This document shows, one piece after another, positions 25,593 to 34,405 of a stretch of 64,000 nucleotides of DNA. Positions within the stretch are counted from its first letter, which is position 1; each line of letters opens with the position of its first letter. Origin of the DNA: Arenimonas sp049195245 (GTDB lineage Bacteria > Pseudomonadota > Gammaproteobacteria > Xanthomonadales > Xanthomonadaceae); assembly GCF_049195245.1 (NCBI RefSeq), contig NZ_JBMIRR010000022.1, positions 1-64,000 on the forward strand. The letters are read 5' to 3'. A program made the position numbers and the translations under genes. Below the pieces are notes generated by a model. That model ran no database searches and had not been told where the DNA came from. It saw nothing but the letters and a program-made list of their open reading frames with translations.

Positions 25593-25664
25593 GACCATCC
25601 CTCGCGGCGGCTAGGCGTCTGCGTCGAGGTTACTCCCGCCGCGTGACGACTCCAAGCGCGGCGG

Positions 25665-26243
25665 CTAACCCATCGGAGGGAGGTCGGCCGGAACGTCCAC
25701 GTCCTGCGCCAGGGCCGGGGCAGGCACGGCCTTCACCTCGGACGCGCGTTCGCGCAGCAGGTCGCGGGCGCCGCGGTCGCCCGACAGGCCGGACAGCGCG
25801 GCGAACCACGTGCGCGGCAGCAGGGCCGGCACCCCCAGCACGCCGGCGTAGGCACTGGAGACGGCGGTACCGGGCGCGGCGGCGGCCGCGGCCAGCAGCG
25901 CGTGAAGATGGGCCGCGTCCAGGCCGGGCTGGTCGCACAGCAGCACCAGGGCGGCATCGCATCGGGGCGACAGCGCGGCCAGCCCGTCACGCAGGGAAGC
26001 GCCCAGGCCGATCGTCCAGTCCGGGCAAACCACCGTGCGCAGCGGCAGACCGGTCACGGCCGCCGCCACCTCGTCGGCGCGCGCGCCCAGCACCAGCACG
26101 GCATCCGCCGGCGCGGTGGCCAGGCCCAGCCGGGCCGCGCGGTGCACCAGGGTTTCACCGTCGATACGCAGCAGCTGCTTGGCCTGGCCGAGCCGGCGCG
26201 AGCCGCCCGCGGCCAGCACCAGCAATCCGTGGCGGGCGCTCAT
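25665..26243 (-). CDS. mocA: MocA-like molybdenum cofactor cytidylyltransferase
   Basis: A 192-residue nucleotidyltransferase starting at 26243. The N-terminal LVLAAGGSRRLGQAKQLL is the NTP-binding loop of MobA/MocA proteins, followed by LVHRAARLGL and LVLLCDQPGLDAAHL. It would attach CMP to molybdopterin to make the dinucleotide form (MCD) used by xanthine-dehydrogenase-family enzymes. Its place between the XdhC-like gene and the hydroxylase subunits strongly supports this. MobA-type guanylyl transfer is less likely. Confidence 0.87.
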   Translation of the reverse strand: MSARHGLLVLAAGGSRRLGQAKQLLRIDGETLVHRAARLGLATAPADAVLVLGARADEVAAAVTGLPLRTVVCPDWTIGLGASLRDGLAALSPRCDAALVLLCDQPGLDAAHLHALLAAAAAAPGTAVSSAYAGVLGVPALLPRTWFAALSGLSGDRGARDLLRERASEVKAVPAPALAQDVDVPADLPPMG

Positions 26244-26283
26244 CGTGCCGGCCCGGGAGTGCTGCGCGCGCGTGGCCCCGCCG

Positions 26284-27309
26284 TCACGCGTCCTCGGTTG
26301 CGTTGAAATGGCGCTGCAGGTCGGCGGTGATCGCCAGCGCGATCGACTCCGGGCCCTCGCCGCCCAGCGGCAGGCCGACCGGCGCATGCAGGCGCGGGCG
26401 CAACACCTCGCGGTCCTTGAAGCTGAGTTCGGCCAGCAGCTCGTCGCGGCGGCCGGGCGGGCCCAGCAGGCCGATGTAGGGCACCTCGTGCCGGGCCAGC
26501 ACGCGCAGTGCTTCCAGGTCGGTGCTGGCCAGGTGCGTCATCACCAGCACGGCGTCGGCGTCGTCCACTTCGGCGGCGAGCGTTTCCGACGGACGCGCCT
26601 CGCGGCGACGGTCGGCATCGGCCAGGCGCGTGGCGTCCAGCAGGGCGGGGCGGTGGTCGGCCACCGACGTGAACCAGCCCAGGGTGCGCGCCAGCTGCAG
26701 CAGCGGTGGCGCCTCGGGTCCGGCACCGAGCAGCAGCAGGCGCGGCGGCGCATCCACGCACAACCGCGCGAAGACCGTGCCTTCCCACGTATGCAGGCCA
26801 TCGGGCGCGCCGCGCAGCGACAGCGCCAGCGCGTCGCCCTTGGCCGGCGCGGCATCGCCATTGCGCCAGGCCAGGCCGCGGCCGGCGTCCTCGCCCTCGA
26901 CGATCAGCGCCAGCTCCAGCGGCACGCCGTCGCGATAGGCCGACACCAGCGCATCGAACAGCGGGCGCGGCTCCGGCCCGATCGGCCAGGCCAGCACGCG
27001 CATGCGGCCGCGGCAGCCCGAGCCCGAGCCGAACACCAGGTCGTCCTCGCTACGGGTGTCGAACATCGCCATGCCGATGCGGCCGCTGGCCAGCGTGTCC
27101 CGGGCCAGCTGGTCCAGCGCCGGTTCCAGGCAGCCGCCCGACAGCGTGCCCAGCCGTTCGCCCGCGTCGGTGACCAGGGCCAGCGCGCCGGGCTTGCGGT
27201 AGGTCGAACCCTCGGTGTCGGTGACCAGGGCCAGCGCGAAGCGGCGGCCGTCGGCGCGCAGCGCGATCGCGCGCTCGATCACCGCGCGGTTGCCGCCCAG
27301 CGGCGTCAT
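26284..27309 (-). CDS. XdhC/CoxI family molybdenum hydroxylase maturation factor
   Basis: A 341-residue protein. The N-terminal XdhC/CoxI part has ALVTDTEGSTYRKPGALALV and GTLSGGCLEPALDQLA; the C-terminal NAD-binding-like part has LLLLGAGPEAPPLLQLARTLGW, ADAVLVMTHLASTDLEAL and YIGLLGPPGRRDEL. These factors bind the molybdenum cofactor, assist its sulfuration and insert it into the hydroxylase. The ATG at 27309 overlaps the stop of the SufU-like gene (ATGA). Confidence 0.9.
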   Translation of the reverse strand: MTPLGGNRAVIERAIALRADGRRFALALVTDTEGSTYRKPGALALVTDAGERLGTLSGGCLEPALDQLARDTLASGRIGMAMFDTRSEDDLVFGSGSGCRGRMRVLAWPIGPEPRPLFDALVSAYRDGVPLELALIVEGEDAGRGLAWRNGDAAPAKGDALALSLRGAPDGLHTWEGTVFARLCVDAPPRLLLLGAGPEAPPLLQLARTLGWFTSVADHRPALLDATRLADADRRREARPSETLAAEVDDADAVLVMTHLASTDLEALRVLARHEVPYIGLLGPPGRRDELLAELSFKDREVLRPRLHAPVGLPLGGEGPESIALAITADLQRHFNATEDA

Positions 27310-27749
27310 GCGGCCGAGGCCTCGGCGGCGTCCAGTGCCAGCTGCAGGGTTTCCCAGGGCAGCAGCACGCAGCGGTGGCGCGCAGGCGTGGACGACACGC
27401 CGGTCAGTGCGGCCAGCTCGCCCAGGCTTTCGCCGTGGCCTGACACGATGCCGGCCTGCAAGGCCTGGCGCCGTTGCGCGATCGCCCGGGCGTCCAGGCC
27501 CAGCACGTCGGCCGACATCAGCGAGGCCGACGCGGTGCAGAGCAGGCAGCCGCTGGTCTGGTGGCGCAGGTCGATCACCTGGCCCTGCGGGCCCAGCTGC
27601 AGGCTGATGGCGACGCGGTCGCCGCACAGCGCGTTGTGCAGCTCGGCGCGGCGCGACGGCGCAGGCAGCTCGCCGAGGCCGCGCGGCGCATGGCCGTGGG
27701 CCAGCACGGTCTGGCGGTAGATGCCGGCGAAGCTGGGCGGGTTTTCCAT
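27306..27749 (-). CDS. SufU/IscU-like iron-sulfur scaffold family protein
   Basis: A 147-residue protein starting at 27749. It has the SufU pattern: NALCGDRVAISL (first Cys with CGD), GCLLCTASASLMSADVLG (second Cys region) and PARHRCVLLPWETL (third Cys). SufU-like proteins act as a zinc-dependent sulfur acceptor or Fe-S scaffold. It is translationally coupled to the XdhC-like gene, so it may supply sulfur or clusters to the molybdenum hydroxylase, which is inference. A SufU-type protein is unusual in a gammaproteobacterium. Confidence 0.8.
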   Translation of the reverse strand: MENPPSFAGIYRQTVLAHGHAPRGLGELPAPSRRAELHNALCGDRVAISLQLGPQGQVIDLRHQTSGCLLCTASASLMSADVLGLDARAIAQRRQALQAGIVSGHGESLGELAALTGVSSTPARHRCVLLPWETLQLALDAAEASAA

Positions 27750-27792
27750 GGCCACGATTAGCGCATGACCACGCGGGACCGACAAGCCGGGC

Positions 27793-28776
27793 TCAGGCCG
27801 GCCGCCGCTCCTCGTCCGGCGGCGGCACGGTGCCGTCGCAGCCGGGCACGGTTTCGGCGCAGTGTTCGCTGGCCGCCTGCACCGGCTGCCGCCGCGACCG
27901 CTGCCAGCCATCGGCGGCGTACAGGCCCAGCGCGATCCAGATGCAGGCGAAGCCCACCGCCTGGGTGCCGGTGAAGTCCTCGCCCAGCAGCCACACGCCG
28001 CTGAGCAGCTGCAGGGTCGGCGCGATGTACTGCAGGATGCCGACCAGCGAATACGGAATGCGGCGTGCGCCGTAGGCGAATCCGATGAGCGGCAGGGCGG
28101 TAAGCGCGCCGCCGAAGGCCAGCAGCAGGTCGCTGCGCAGGTCGCCCTGCGCGAACGCGCCCACCCCGCGGGCCTGCGCCCAGCCCAGCCAGGCCAGCGC
28201 CGGCAGCAGCAGGATCAGGCTCTCGATCGCCAGGCCCGGCACCGCGTCCACGTTGGCCAGCTTCCGGATCAGGCCGTAGAACGCGAAGCTGAAGGCCAGC
28301 GCCAGCGAGATCCACGGCGGATCGCCGTGCAGGATCGCCAGCCACAGCACGCCGGCCGCGGCCAGCGCCACCGCCGTCCACTGCACGCGGTTCAGGCGCT
28401 CGCTGAGCACCAGCACGCCGATCAGCACGTTCACCAGCGGGTTGATGAAATAGCCCAGGCTGGCCTCGACCACGCGGCCGTGGGTCACGGCCCAGATGTA
28501 GATGCCCCAGTTGAAGCTGATCAGCACGCTGCTGGCCAGCAGCATCCAGCCCACCCGCGGCCGCGCCAGCGCGGTGCGCAGCCAGCCCCAGCCTTCGCGC
28601 AGCACCAGGAACCCGACCACGAACAGCGCGCACCAGGCGATGCGGTGGGAAATGATCTGCATCGAGGGCACGTGCCTGAGCAGGTACCAGTACAGCGGGA
28701 ACACGCCCCAGAGCACGTAGGAGGCGATGGCGGCGAGCAGGCCGTTGCGATCGATGGCGGGTGGGGTTGCGTGCAC
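27793..28776 (-). CDS. rarD: RarD-like EamA transporter
   Basis: A 327-residue DMT/EamA permease with ten predicted helices and RarD blocks: LLAAIASYVLWGVFPLYWYLLRHVPSMQIISHRIAWC, SVLISFNWGIYIWAVTHGRVVEASLGYFINPLVNVL, and IGFAYGARRIPYSLVGILQYIAPTLQLLSGV. The start is a GTG at 28776; no ATG lies near the first helix. The 30-residue Cys-containing polar tail is longer than in E. coli RarD (296). Substrate unknown; the name comes from a chloramphenicol-sensitivity link. Confidence 0.9.
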   Translation of the reverse strand: MHATPPAIDRNGLLAAIASYVLWGVFPLYWYLLRHVPSMQIISHRIAWCALFVVGFLVLREGWGWLRTALARPRVGWMLLASSVLISFNWGIYIWAVTHGRVVEASLGYFINPLVNVLIGVLVLSERLNRVQWTAVALAAAGVLWLAILHGDPPWISLALAFSFAFYGLIRKLANVDAVPGLAIESLILLLPALAWLGWAQARGVGAFAQGDLRSDLLLAFGGALTALPLIGFAYGARRIPYSLVGILQYIAPTLQLLSGVWLLGEDFTGTQAVGFACIWIALGLYAADGWQRSRRQPVQAASEHCAETVPGCDGTVPPPDEERRPA

Positions 28777-28907
28777 GCGGCGATCCGGACAGGGGCGCGG
28801 AGGGTTCCGCGCCGGCCCGCGATTATCCGCCCAAGGCCGGCGGCATGCCTGCAACGGTGTGGTGACCGGTCGCGCGCCGGGCCGGTGCCATGCGGTCCGC
28901 GGCGCGG

Positions 28908-29810
28908 CTATCGGCGGTCCGCAAGTCCGGGCATGTGCGGAGCGATCGCGTCCAGGCGGCGGCCGATCTCCTCCGGGGGAAGGCGGTCGGGGTTCTCCGC
29001 AAGGTAGTCGAGCTCCAGTGCCACCGCGATGGTGTGGTGGTCAAACGAGGGATGCCAGTGCTTGAGCCGGGGTGGTGACGCCCGGTCGCGCAGCACCTGG
29101 GCGGCGTTGAACACGCGCAGCGGATCCATGCCCAGCCCCTGCAGTCCGATCGACAGGGTTCCGAACCTTCCGTCGGACTTGAACGGCTGTTCGGACAGCA
29201 GCCTTGCCACCCAGGGCATGCGGGACCGGTATCGCCCGGGGTTGGATACACCCAGCACCAGACGCTTCAACTCATGGTTCCGGATGGTCTGGATGTCCAG
29301 ATAAATGCCGTGAACCTCCTGCCACGGCACCCAGCCATACAGCGCGTGATCGAAGCCAGCCGCATCCATCCGCAGCGTCGGCCGGCCCGGGCGGTAGAGC
29401 AGGATGCAGTAGGGGATAAGCAACGCCGACAGCAGCGCGAAGAAGATAGCGCACAGCGCCAGCCGCCAGTCGCGGTCGTCCAGGTACATAAGTCCGGAAA
29501 CCGCCGCCATCAGGACGAAGACGAAGATGCCGAGCACCTGCTTCCACGGACTCATCGACGCCTCGAGCACGTCCCCGGTGAATCGCCTGCCTTGCTCCAG
29601 TGCTGCCTCGTGGCGCGTCACAAGCCCGCGCCCGGTGCGCCAGCACAGGAACATGCCCATCACGCCAGCGGCGAACACGGCCGCGTCCTGCACCACGTAG
29701 CGCAGCGGCGAGTGTCCGGCCTCCACCAGGAAGCGGAACACGCCAAAGGCCGCCACCAGCAGGAACACGCCGGCCAGAACCAGCAGGGCGAATCGTTTGG
29801 CAAGGTACAC
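28908..29810 (-). CDS. Uncharacterised membrane protein
   Basis: I do not recognise this 300-residue protein. It has about four hydrophobic segments (ALLVLAGVFLLVAAFGVFRF, AAVFAAGVMGMFLCW, VLGIFVFVLMAAVSGLMYL, ALCAIFFALLSALLIPYCILL) and then a ~150-residue soluble domain with PTLRMDAAGFDHALYGWVPWQEVHGIYLD, which looks like a PH-type beta domain reading a membrane surface. The start is a GTG at 29810 with a weak ribosome site. It follows the ABC permease gene by 72 bases on the same strand. Confidence 0.6.
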   Translation of the reverse strand: MYLAKRFALLVLAGVFLLVAAFGVFRFLVEAGHSPLRYVVQDAAVFAAGVMGMFLCWRTGRGLVTRHEAALEQGRRFTGDVLEASMSPWKQVLGIFVFVLMAAVSGLMYLDDRDWRLALCAIFFALLSALLIPYCILLYRPGRPTLRMDAAGFDHALYGWVPWQEVHGIYLDIQTIRNHELKRLVLGVSNPGRYRSRMPWVARLLSEQPFKSDGRFGTLSIGLQGLGMDPLRVFNAAQVLRDRASPPRLKHWHPSFDHHTIAVALELDYLAENPDRLPPEEIGRRLDAIAPHMPGLADRR

Positions 29811-29882
29811 GGCGTGTTCCCGACGGGCGAAGGGGCGCGATTGTCCGCGCCTCTTCGTCGGCAGACAAGCCGGGCAAGGAGG

Positions 29883-31064
29883 CTACTGCGTCCGCAGCGC
29901 CGTGGTCACCTGCATGCGGGCCGCGCGGATCGCCGGCAGCAGGCCGCCGATGAAGCCGATCACCACCGCGATCACCAGGCCGGTAAGGACCAGGCCGAAG
30001 CTGACCTTGAAGGCGAACACCACCTGCGTGAAGCTCTGGCCCAGGGTCGACACGGACAGGTTGTCGAACATGGCCCAGGCGATGAAGGCCCCGATGACGC
30101 CGCCGACGAAGGCCAGCACCATCGCCTCGATCATCACCGACACCAGCACCGGCAGCGCGCCGAAGCCGATCGCGCGCAGCGTGGCGATCTCGCGGGTGCG
30201 GGTGGCCACCGCCGCGTACATGGTGTTGAGCGCCGCGAAGATCGCGCCCAGCGCCATGATCAGGGTCACCACGCCCGCCAGCACGCTGACCATGGTGCGG
30301 AACTGGCCGGTCTGTGCGCTGTAGTAGGCCTGCTCCTGCAGCACTTCGACCTGCATGCGCGGGTCGGCCAGCAAGGCGGTCTTGAGCGTGTCCAGCGCCG
30401 CCGGCGATTCCAGGCCCACGCGCACGGCGCTGAAGCCGTCGCCGCGGTTGAAGGCCGACTGCGCGGTGCCGGCATCGGTCCACAGCTCGCTGTCGTTGGC
30501 GTCGCCGGCCTCGAAGATGCCGACCACCTTCCAGTCCGAGCCGCGCATGCGCAGGGTCTGGCCGACTTCGGCGCCGGCGAACAGCCGGGCCACGCCGGCC
30601 CCGACGATGATCTCGCGCAGGCCCGGCTCGAAGCGGCGGCCCTCGATGATCTTCAGCTGCGGCCGCAGCTCGAACGAGGCCGGCTCGACGCCGCGCATGG
30701 TGACGTTGGCGCCGTTGACGGTCTCGCCTTTCTTCATCAGTTCGGTGATGACGATCAGTTCGCCCGAGGCCAGCGGCTGGCCGTCGCTGCCCTTCCGGAT
30801 GCCGGGGCCCAGCTTGATCAGGCGCGCGGTGTCGCCGCCGAAGCCGGAGTTGAGCTCGGCGCCGGAGCCGCCGCGCAGCACCAGGGCGTTGTCGGTGCGG
30901 CCGGCGTCCTTGAGCGTGGCCTGGAAGCCCTGGGCCATGGCCAGCAGGGCGGTGAACACCGCCACCACGCCGGCCAGGCCGATGATGATGACCAGCGACG
31001 GGCCCCAGCGCTGCGGGATCGAGCGCAGGTTGAGGCCGGTGATGGCGAGGATCTGGTTGATCAT
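29883..31064 (-). CDS. ABC transporter permease, MacB/FtsX type (second)
   Basis: A 393-residue permease: one N-terminal helix (WGPSLVIIIGLAGVVAVFTALLAMAQGF), a large periplasmic MacB-PCD domain (VTMRGVEPASFELRPQLKIIEGRRFEPG, VGIFEAGDANDSELWTD), and three C-terminal helices of the FtsX domain ending LLPAIRAARMQVTTALR. A GAGGAG ribosome site precedes the start. It partners the adjacent permease, ATPase and adaptor in what is probably a tripartite export or lipoprotein-handling system; the substrate is unknown. Confidence 0.9.
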   Translation of the reverse strand: MINQILAITGLNLRSIPQRWGPSLVIIIGLAGVVAVFTALLAMAQGFQATLKDAGRTDNALVLRGGSGAELNSGFGGDTARLIKLGPGIRKGSDGQPLASGELIVITELMKKGETVNGANVTMRGVEPASFELRPQLKIIEGRRFEPGLREIIVGAGVARLFAGAEVGQTLRMRGSDWKVVGIFEAGDANDSELWTDAGTAQSAFNRGDGFSAVRVGLESPAALDTLKTALLADPRMQVEVLQEQAYYSAQTGQFRTMVSVLAGVVTLIMALGAIFAALNTMYAAVATRTREIATLRAIGFGALPVLVSVMIEAMVLAFVGGVIGAFIAWAMFDNLSVSTLGQSFTQVVFAFKVSFGLVLTGLVIAVVIGFIGGLLPAIRAARMQVTTALRTQ

Positions 31065-31076
31065 GGGTTGGGCTCC

Positions 31077-32237
31077 TCAGCGTCCGGCCAGCGCATCGAC
31101 GATCTTCAGCCGGCGCGCACGCAGCGCCGGCAGCAGGCCCACGACAAGACTCAGCACCACGATGGCCACCAGGCCGGCGATCCACACCTGTGCGTCGATG
31201 CCGATCGGCAGCATCGGACCCGCGGCCTTGGCGACCACGGCACCCAGCAGGGTGGCCAGGCCCAGCCCGACCAGCCCGCCGATCGCGCACATCGCCACCG
31301 TCTCGGCCAGCACGAAGCCCAGCACGGTGTTGTCCGAGAAGCCCAGGGTCTTGAGCACGGCGAACTGCGGCACGCGTTCGCGCACGCTCTGGGCCATGGT
31401 GTTGCCCACCACGAGCAGCAGGGTGAAGAACACCGCGAACAGGATCCAGCGCACGATCAGGCCGATGTCGCCCAGCTGCTTGATGAAGCCGACCTGGAAG
31501 TCCTTCTCGGTCTGGGTCTTGGTCTCATCGGCGGAATTCTCGTAGCGCTTGTCCACCAGGGTGGCCACCGATTCGGCCATATCCGGGTTCTCCAGCCGCA
31601 GCACCATGATGCCGGCGTTGCCGCCGCCGAACTGCGCCGCCTCGGCGAAATAGGCGTGGTTGATGTACATGCCGCCGGCGGTGTTGCGCGACCATTCCTC
31701 GTCCTTGCCGTCGTAGATGCCGACCAGGTCGAAGGTCCAGTCCTTGCTGCCGTTCTTCTGCGGGAAGATGTTGGACTGCATCGGGATCTTGTCGCCCACC
31801 TTCCAGCCGTACTTCTCGGCCAGCAGGCGGCCGGCGATCATGCCGGTGCGGGTGTTGGCGAAGGCCTGCCAGTGTTCCTCGGGCATCACCCATTCCGGGT
31901 AGACCTCGTGCAGGCGCTGGGGCTCGACCGCGAAGGCGAAGATCTGCGGATCCTCGCGGAACACCGCGCCGAACCACTGCTGGTACATCACGCGCTGCAC
32001 GCCGGGGATGGCGTCGAACTCGGGCACCATGCGCATCGGCAGCGACTGGGTGAACGAGACGCGCGACTGGGTCACCAGGCGCGTGGCGCCGACGAAATCG
32101 GCGCCGGCGCTGAACACCTGGTTGAGCGACTGCAGCAGGCCGAACAGCACGAAGGCCATCACCACCGACAGCAGCGTCAGCCACGTGCGTGTCTTTTTGT
32201 GGAACAGGTTGGCCAGTACGAACCCGGTCTTGGTCAT
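31077..32237 (-). CDS. ABC transporter permease, MacB/FtsX type (first)
   Basis: A 386-residue permease starting at 32237 (MTKTGFVLANLFHKKTRTWLTLLSVVMAFVLF). The N-terminal helix, periplasmic core (YPEWVMPEEHWQAFANTRTGMIAGRLLAEKYGWKVGDKIP) and three FtsX helices (RWILFAVFFTLLLVVGNTMAQSVRERVPQFAVLKTLGFS) are complete, ending ALRARRLKIVDALAGR. Located 10 bases after the ATPase gene and 12 before the second permease, so the three genes make one unit. Confidence 0.9.
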   Translation of the reverse strand: MTKTGFVLANLFHKKTRTWLTLLSVVMAFVLFGLLQSLNQVFSAGADFVGATRLVTQSRVSFTQSLPMRMVPEFDAIPGVQRVMYQQWFGAVFREDPQIFAFAVEPQRLHEVYPEWVMPEEHWQAFANTRTGMIAGRLLAEKYGWKVGDKIPMQSNIFPQKNGSKDWTFDLVGIYDGKDEEWSRNTAGGMYINHAYFAEAAQFGGGNAGIMVLRLENPDMAESVATLVDKRYENSADETKTQTEKDFQVGFIKQLGDIGLIVRWILFAVFFTLLLVVGNTMAQSVRERVPQFAVLKTLGFSDNTVLGFVLAETVAMCAIGGLVGLGLATLLGAVVAKAAGPMLPIGIDAQVWIAGLVAIVVLSLVVGLLPALRARRLKIVDALAGR

Positions 32238-32247
32238 GGTCGTGCCC

Positions 32248-32937
32248 TCAGTGGCCCGAGCCGGCGGCCAGCTGGCCCTTGTCCAGGTGCACGGTACGGC
32301 TGGCGAACTCGGCGGCCTTGGGATCGTGGGTGACCATGATGATGGTCTTGCCCTGCTCGCGGTTGAGCTGCTGCAGCAGGCCCAGGATCTCGTCGGCGGT
32401 CTTGCGGTCGAGGTCGCCGGTGGGTTCGTCGCAGACCAGCAGGGTGGGGTCGGTGACCAGGGCGCGGGCGATGGCGACACGCTGCTCCTGGCCGCCGGAG
32501 AGTTCGCTGGGCTTGTGGCTGCCGCGGTCGGCCAGGCCGACCAGGGTCAGCGCCACCTGCGCGCGCTTGGCGCGTTCGGCCGCACCCATCTTGGTCAGCA
32601 GCAGCGGCAGCTCGACGTTCTTCTGCGCATTGAGCACCGGCAGCAGGTTGTAGAACTGGAACACGAAGCCCACGTGCTGGGCGCGCCACTGGGCCAGCTC
32701 GCCGCCCTTGAACTGGTCGATGCGGCGGCCTTCGACCGACACGCTGCCCGAGGTCGGCGTGTCCAGCCCGCCGATCAGGTTGAGCAGGGTGGTCTTGCCC
32801 GAGCCCGAGGGGCCCATCAGTGCGACGAAGTCGCCCTTAGGGATGTCCAGGTCGATGCCGTGCAGCACCTCGACCTGCTGCTTGCCGCGCGTGTAGTGCT
32901 TGGTGAGCTGGCGGACTTGGACCAGGGACTCGGACAT
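32248..32937 (-). CDS. ABC transporter ATP-binding protein (MacB/LolD type)
   Basis: A 229-residue ATPase. Walker A GPSGSGKT is at 42-49, the signature is LSGGQEQRVAIARAL (slightly unlike the usual LSGGEQQR order), Walker B is LLVCDEPTGDLD, and the switch is TIIMVTHDP. These are the marks of the MacB/LolD/FtsE branch. It powers the two permeases encoded downstream. The frame continues far upstream of 32937, but that part is a shadow of the adaptor gene. Confidence 0.95.
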   Translation of the reverse strand: MSESLVQVRQLTKHYTRGKQQVEVLHGIDLDIPKGDFVALMGPSGSGKTTLLNLIGGLDTPTSGSVSVEGRRIDQFKGGELAQWRAQHVGFVFQFYNLLPVLNAQKNVELPLLLTKMGAAERAKRAQVALTLVGLADRGSHKPSELSGGQEQRVAIARALVTDPTLLVCDEPTGDLDRKTADEILGLLQQLNREQGKTIIMVTHDPKAAEFASRTVHLDKGQLAAGSGH

Positions 32938-32966
32938 GGCGCGCCTCGGGGAAAGGTGGGGAGGGG

Positions 32967-34205
32967 TCAGGGTTGTACGGTGACCTTGGCCTGGTCGGCC
33001 AGGGTCGTCGGGGGCGAAAGCACGACCTGTTCGCCCACGGCCACGCCGCGGGTGATGCGGCGGCGGCCGTCGCGGGCATCGGCGGCGTCCACGTCGCGCA
33101 GGCTGGCGCGGTCGTCGCGCACGACGAACAGCACGGTCTTGCCGTCGCGCTGCACGATGGCCTCGGCGGGCACGGTCACGCCCACCACCAGCGGGGCATC
33201 GGGGCGGGCGGGCGCGGCGTCCTGCAGGAAGGACACGCGCACGCCCATGTCGGGCACCACGCGTTCGTCCTTTTCCTTGAAGGCGATGCGCACCTTGACC
33301 GTGGCCTTGCTGCGGTCGGCGGTGGGCACGATGGCGATCACTTCGGCCGGGATGCGCCAGTCGGGATAGGCGTTGAGCACCGCTTCCACCTTTTGGCCGG
33401 CCTTGACGCGGCCGATGAAGGCTTCGTTGACGTCCACCTGGATCTCCAGCGAGTCCATGTCGACGATGGTGCCGATGCCGGTGCGGGTGAAGCCGCCGCT
33501 GCCGGAGATCGGCGAGATGATCTCGCCGGGCTGGGCGGCCTTGACCGTGACCACGCCGGAGAACGGCGCGCGCACGATGGTGTTGTCCACGCCCAGGTCG
33601 GACAGCGACAGGGCTTCCTGCGCCACCTGGGCGTTGTCGCGGGCGCTCTGCAGCTGCGCGGCCAGCGCGTCGCGCTCGGCCTGGGCCTGGTCGAGCGCGG
33701 CGGCGGCGATCAGTCGGCGGCCGGCGAGGTCGCGGTTGCGCACCAGGGTCTGTTCGGCCAGCTTGAGCTGGGCCTGGGCGCGCACCACGTCGCTGCGGGC
33801 GGCGGCGAGCTGGGCGGCGCTGAGCTTGCGCTGGGCGTCGGCGTCGGTGGGTTCCAGGCGCGCCAGCACTTCGCCCTGCTCGACCCGCTGGCCTTCCTCG
33901 ATCAGCACTTCCAGCACCTTGCCGGAAATCTTGGAGGACACGGTGGCGATGCGGCGCGCGGTGACGTAGCCGGTGGCGTCCAGCACCGAGCTGGCGGCCG
34001 GCGCCTGGCCCGCGGCCTCGGCCTGCGCGGGCGCGGTGCGGACCGGCACCGGGGCTTCGCGCGTGAACCACCACACCGCCAGCGCCACCAGCGCAACCAG
34101 CACGATCGCGATCACCGCCCAGCGACCGCGGCCGCCCGCAGCGGGCGGGGGCGAAGCGTTGCGATCAATGCGCAGCTGGTTGAGCAGGTCAGGCGTCGTG
34201 GACAT
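32967..34205 (-). CDS. Periplasmic adaptor protein (RND/MacA family)
   Basis: A 412-residue membrane-fusion protein: one N-terminal membrane anchor (WAVIAIVLVALVALAVWWF, ~residues 29-47), a lipoyl-like domain split by a long alpha-hairpin coiled coil (AQRKLSAAQLAAARSDVVRAQAQLKLAEQTLVRNRDLAGRR), then the beta-barrel (VDMDSLEIQVDVNEAFIGRVKAGQKVEA) and membrane-proximal domains. It links the inner-membrane transporter to an outer-membrane channel; no TolC-type gene is in the window. First gene of the four-gene export operon. The start at 34205 is chosen because upstream residues are not protein-like. Confidence 0.9.
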   Translation of the reverse strand: MSTTPDLLNQLRIDRNASPPPAAGGRGRWAVIAIVLVALVALAVWWFTREAPVPVRTAPAQAEAAGQAPAASSVLDATGYVTARRIATVSSKISGKVLEVLIEEGQRVEQGEVLARLEPTDADAQRKLSAAQLAAARSDVVRAQAQLKLAEQTLVRNRDLAGRRLIAAAALDQAQAERDALAAQLQSARDNAQVAQEALSLSDLGVDNTIVRAPFSGVVTVKAAQPGEIISPISGSGGFTRTGIGTIVDMDSLEIQVDVNEAFIGRVKAGQKVEAVLNAYPDWRIPAEVIAIVPTADRSKATVKVRIAFKEKDERVVPDMGVRVSFLQDAAPARPDAPLVVGVTVPAEAIVQRDGKTVLFVVRDDRASLRDVDAADARDGRRRITRGVAVGEQVVLSPPTTLADQAKVTVQP

Positions 34206-34311
34206 GGGGCGAGGCGATCCAGTCGGGGAGGCCAGTGTACGCACCGGCCCATGGCAACCAAGGTGCCGGAAGACACTTTCTCCCGTCAGTGACACCTGTC
34301 AGCAGAAACCA

Positions 34312-34396
34312 AAGGAAAACATACCAGGTATGTTTTCACGGACCTTGAGACGCCGACCGGGGCCTGGCGGGAAAACATACCTGGTATGTTTTCCTT
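34312..34396. repeat. Nested palindromic repeat with TACCWGGTA core (copy 1)
   Basis: Two 26-base arms, 34312-34337 and 34371-34396, are exact reverse complements around a 33-base GC-rich spacer. Each arm also contains its own palindrome, ACATACC(A/T)GGTATGT flanked by GAAA and TTTC, so the structure can fold as one long hairpin or as two cruciforms. It separates the end of the aminopeptidase gene (34406) from the start of the adaptor gene (34205). It may act as terminator for the former. A related element occurs at 61395-61487. Confidence 0.85.
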
Positions 34397-34405
34397 GGGT
34401 TTGCT

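Noticed and set aside
29274..32333. 1019-codon plus-strand frame opposite the ABC permease genes
   Set aside because: His/Gln/Asp-rich shadow without motifs.
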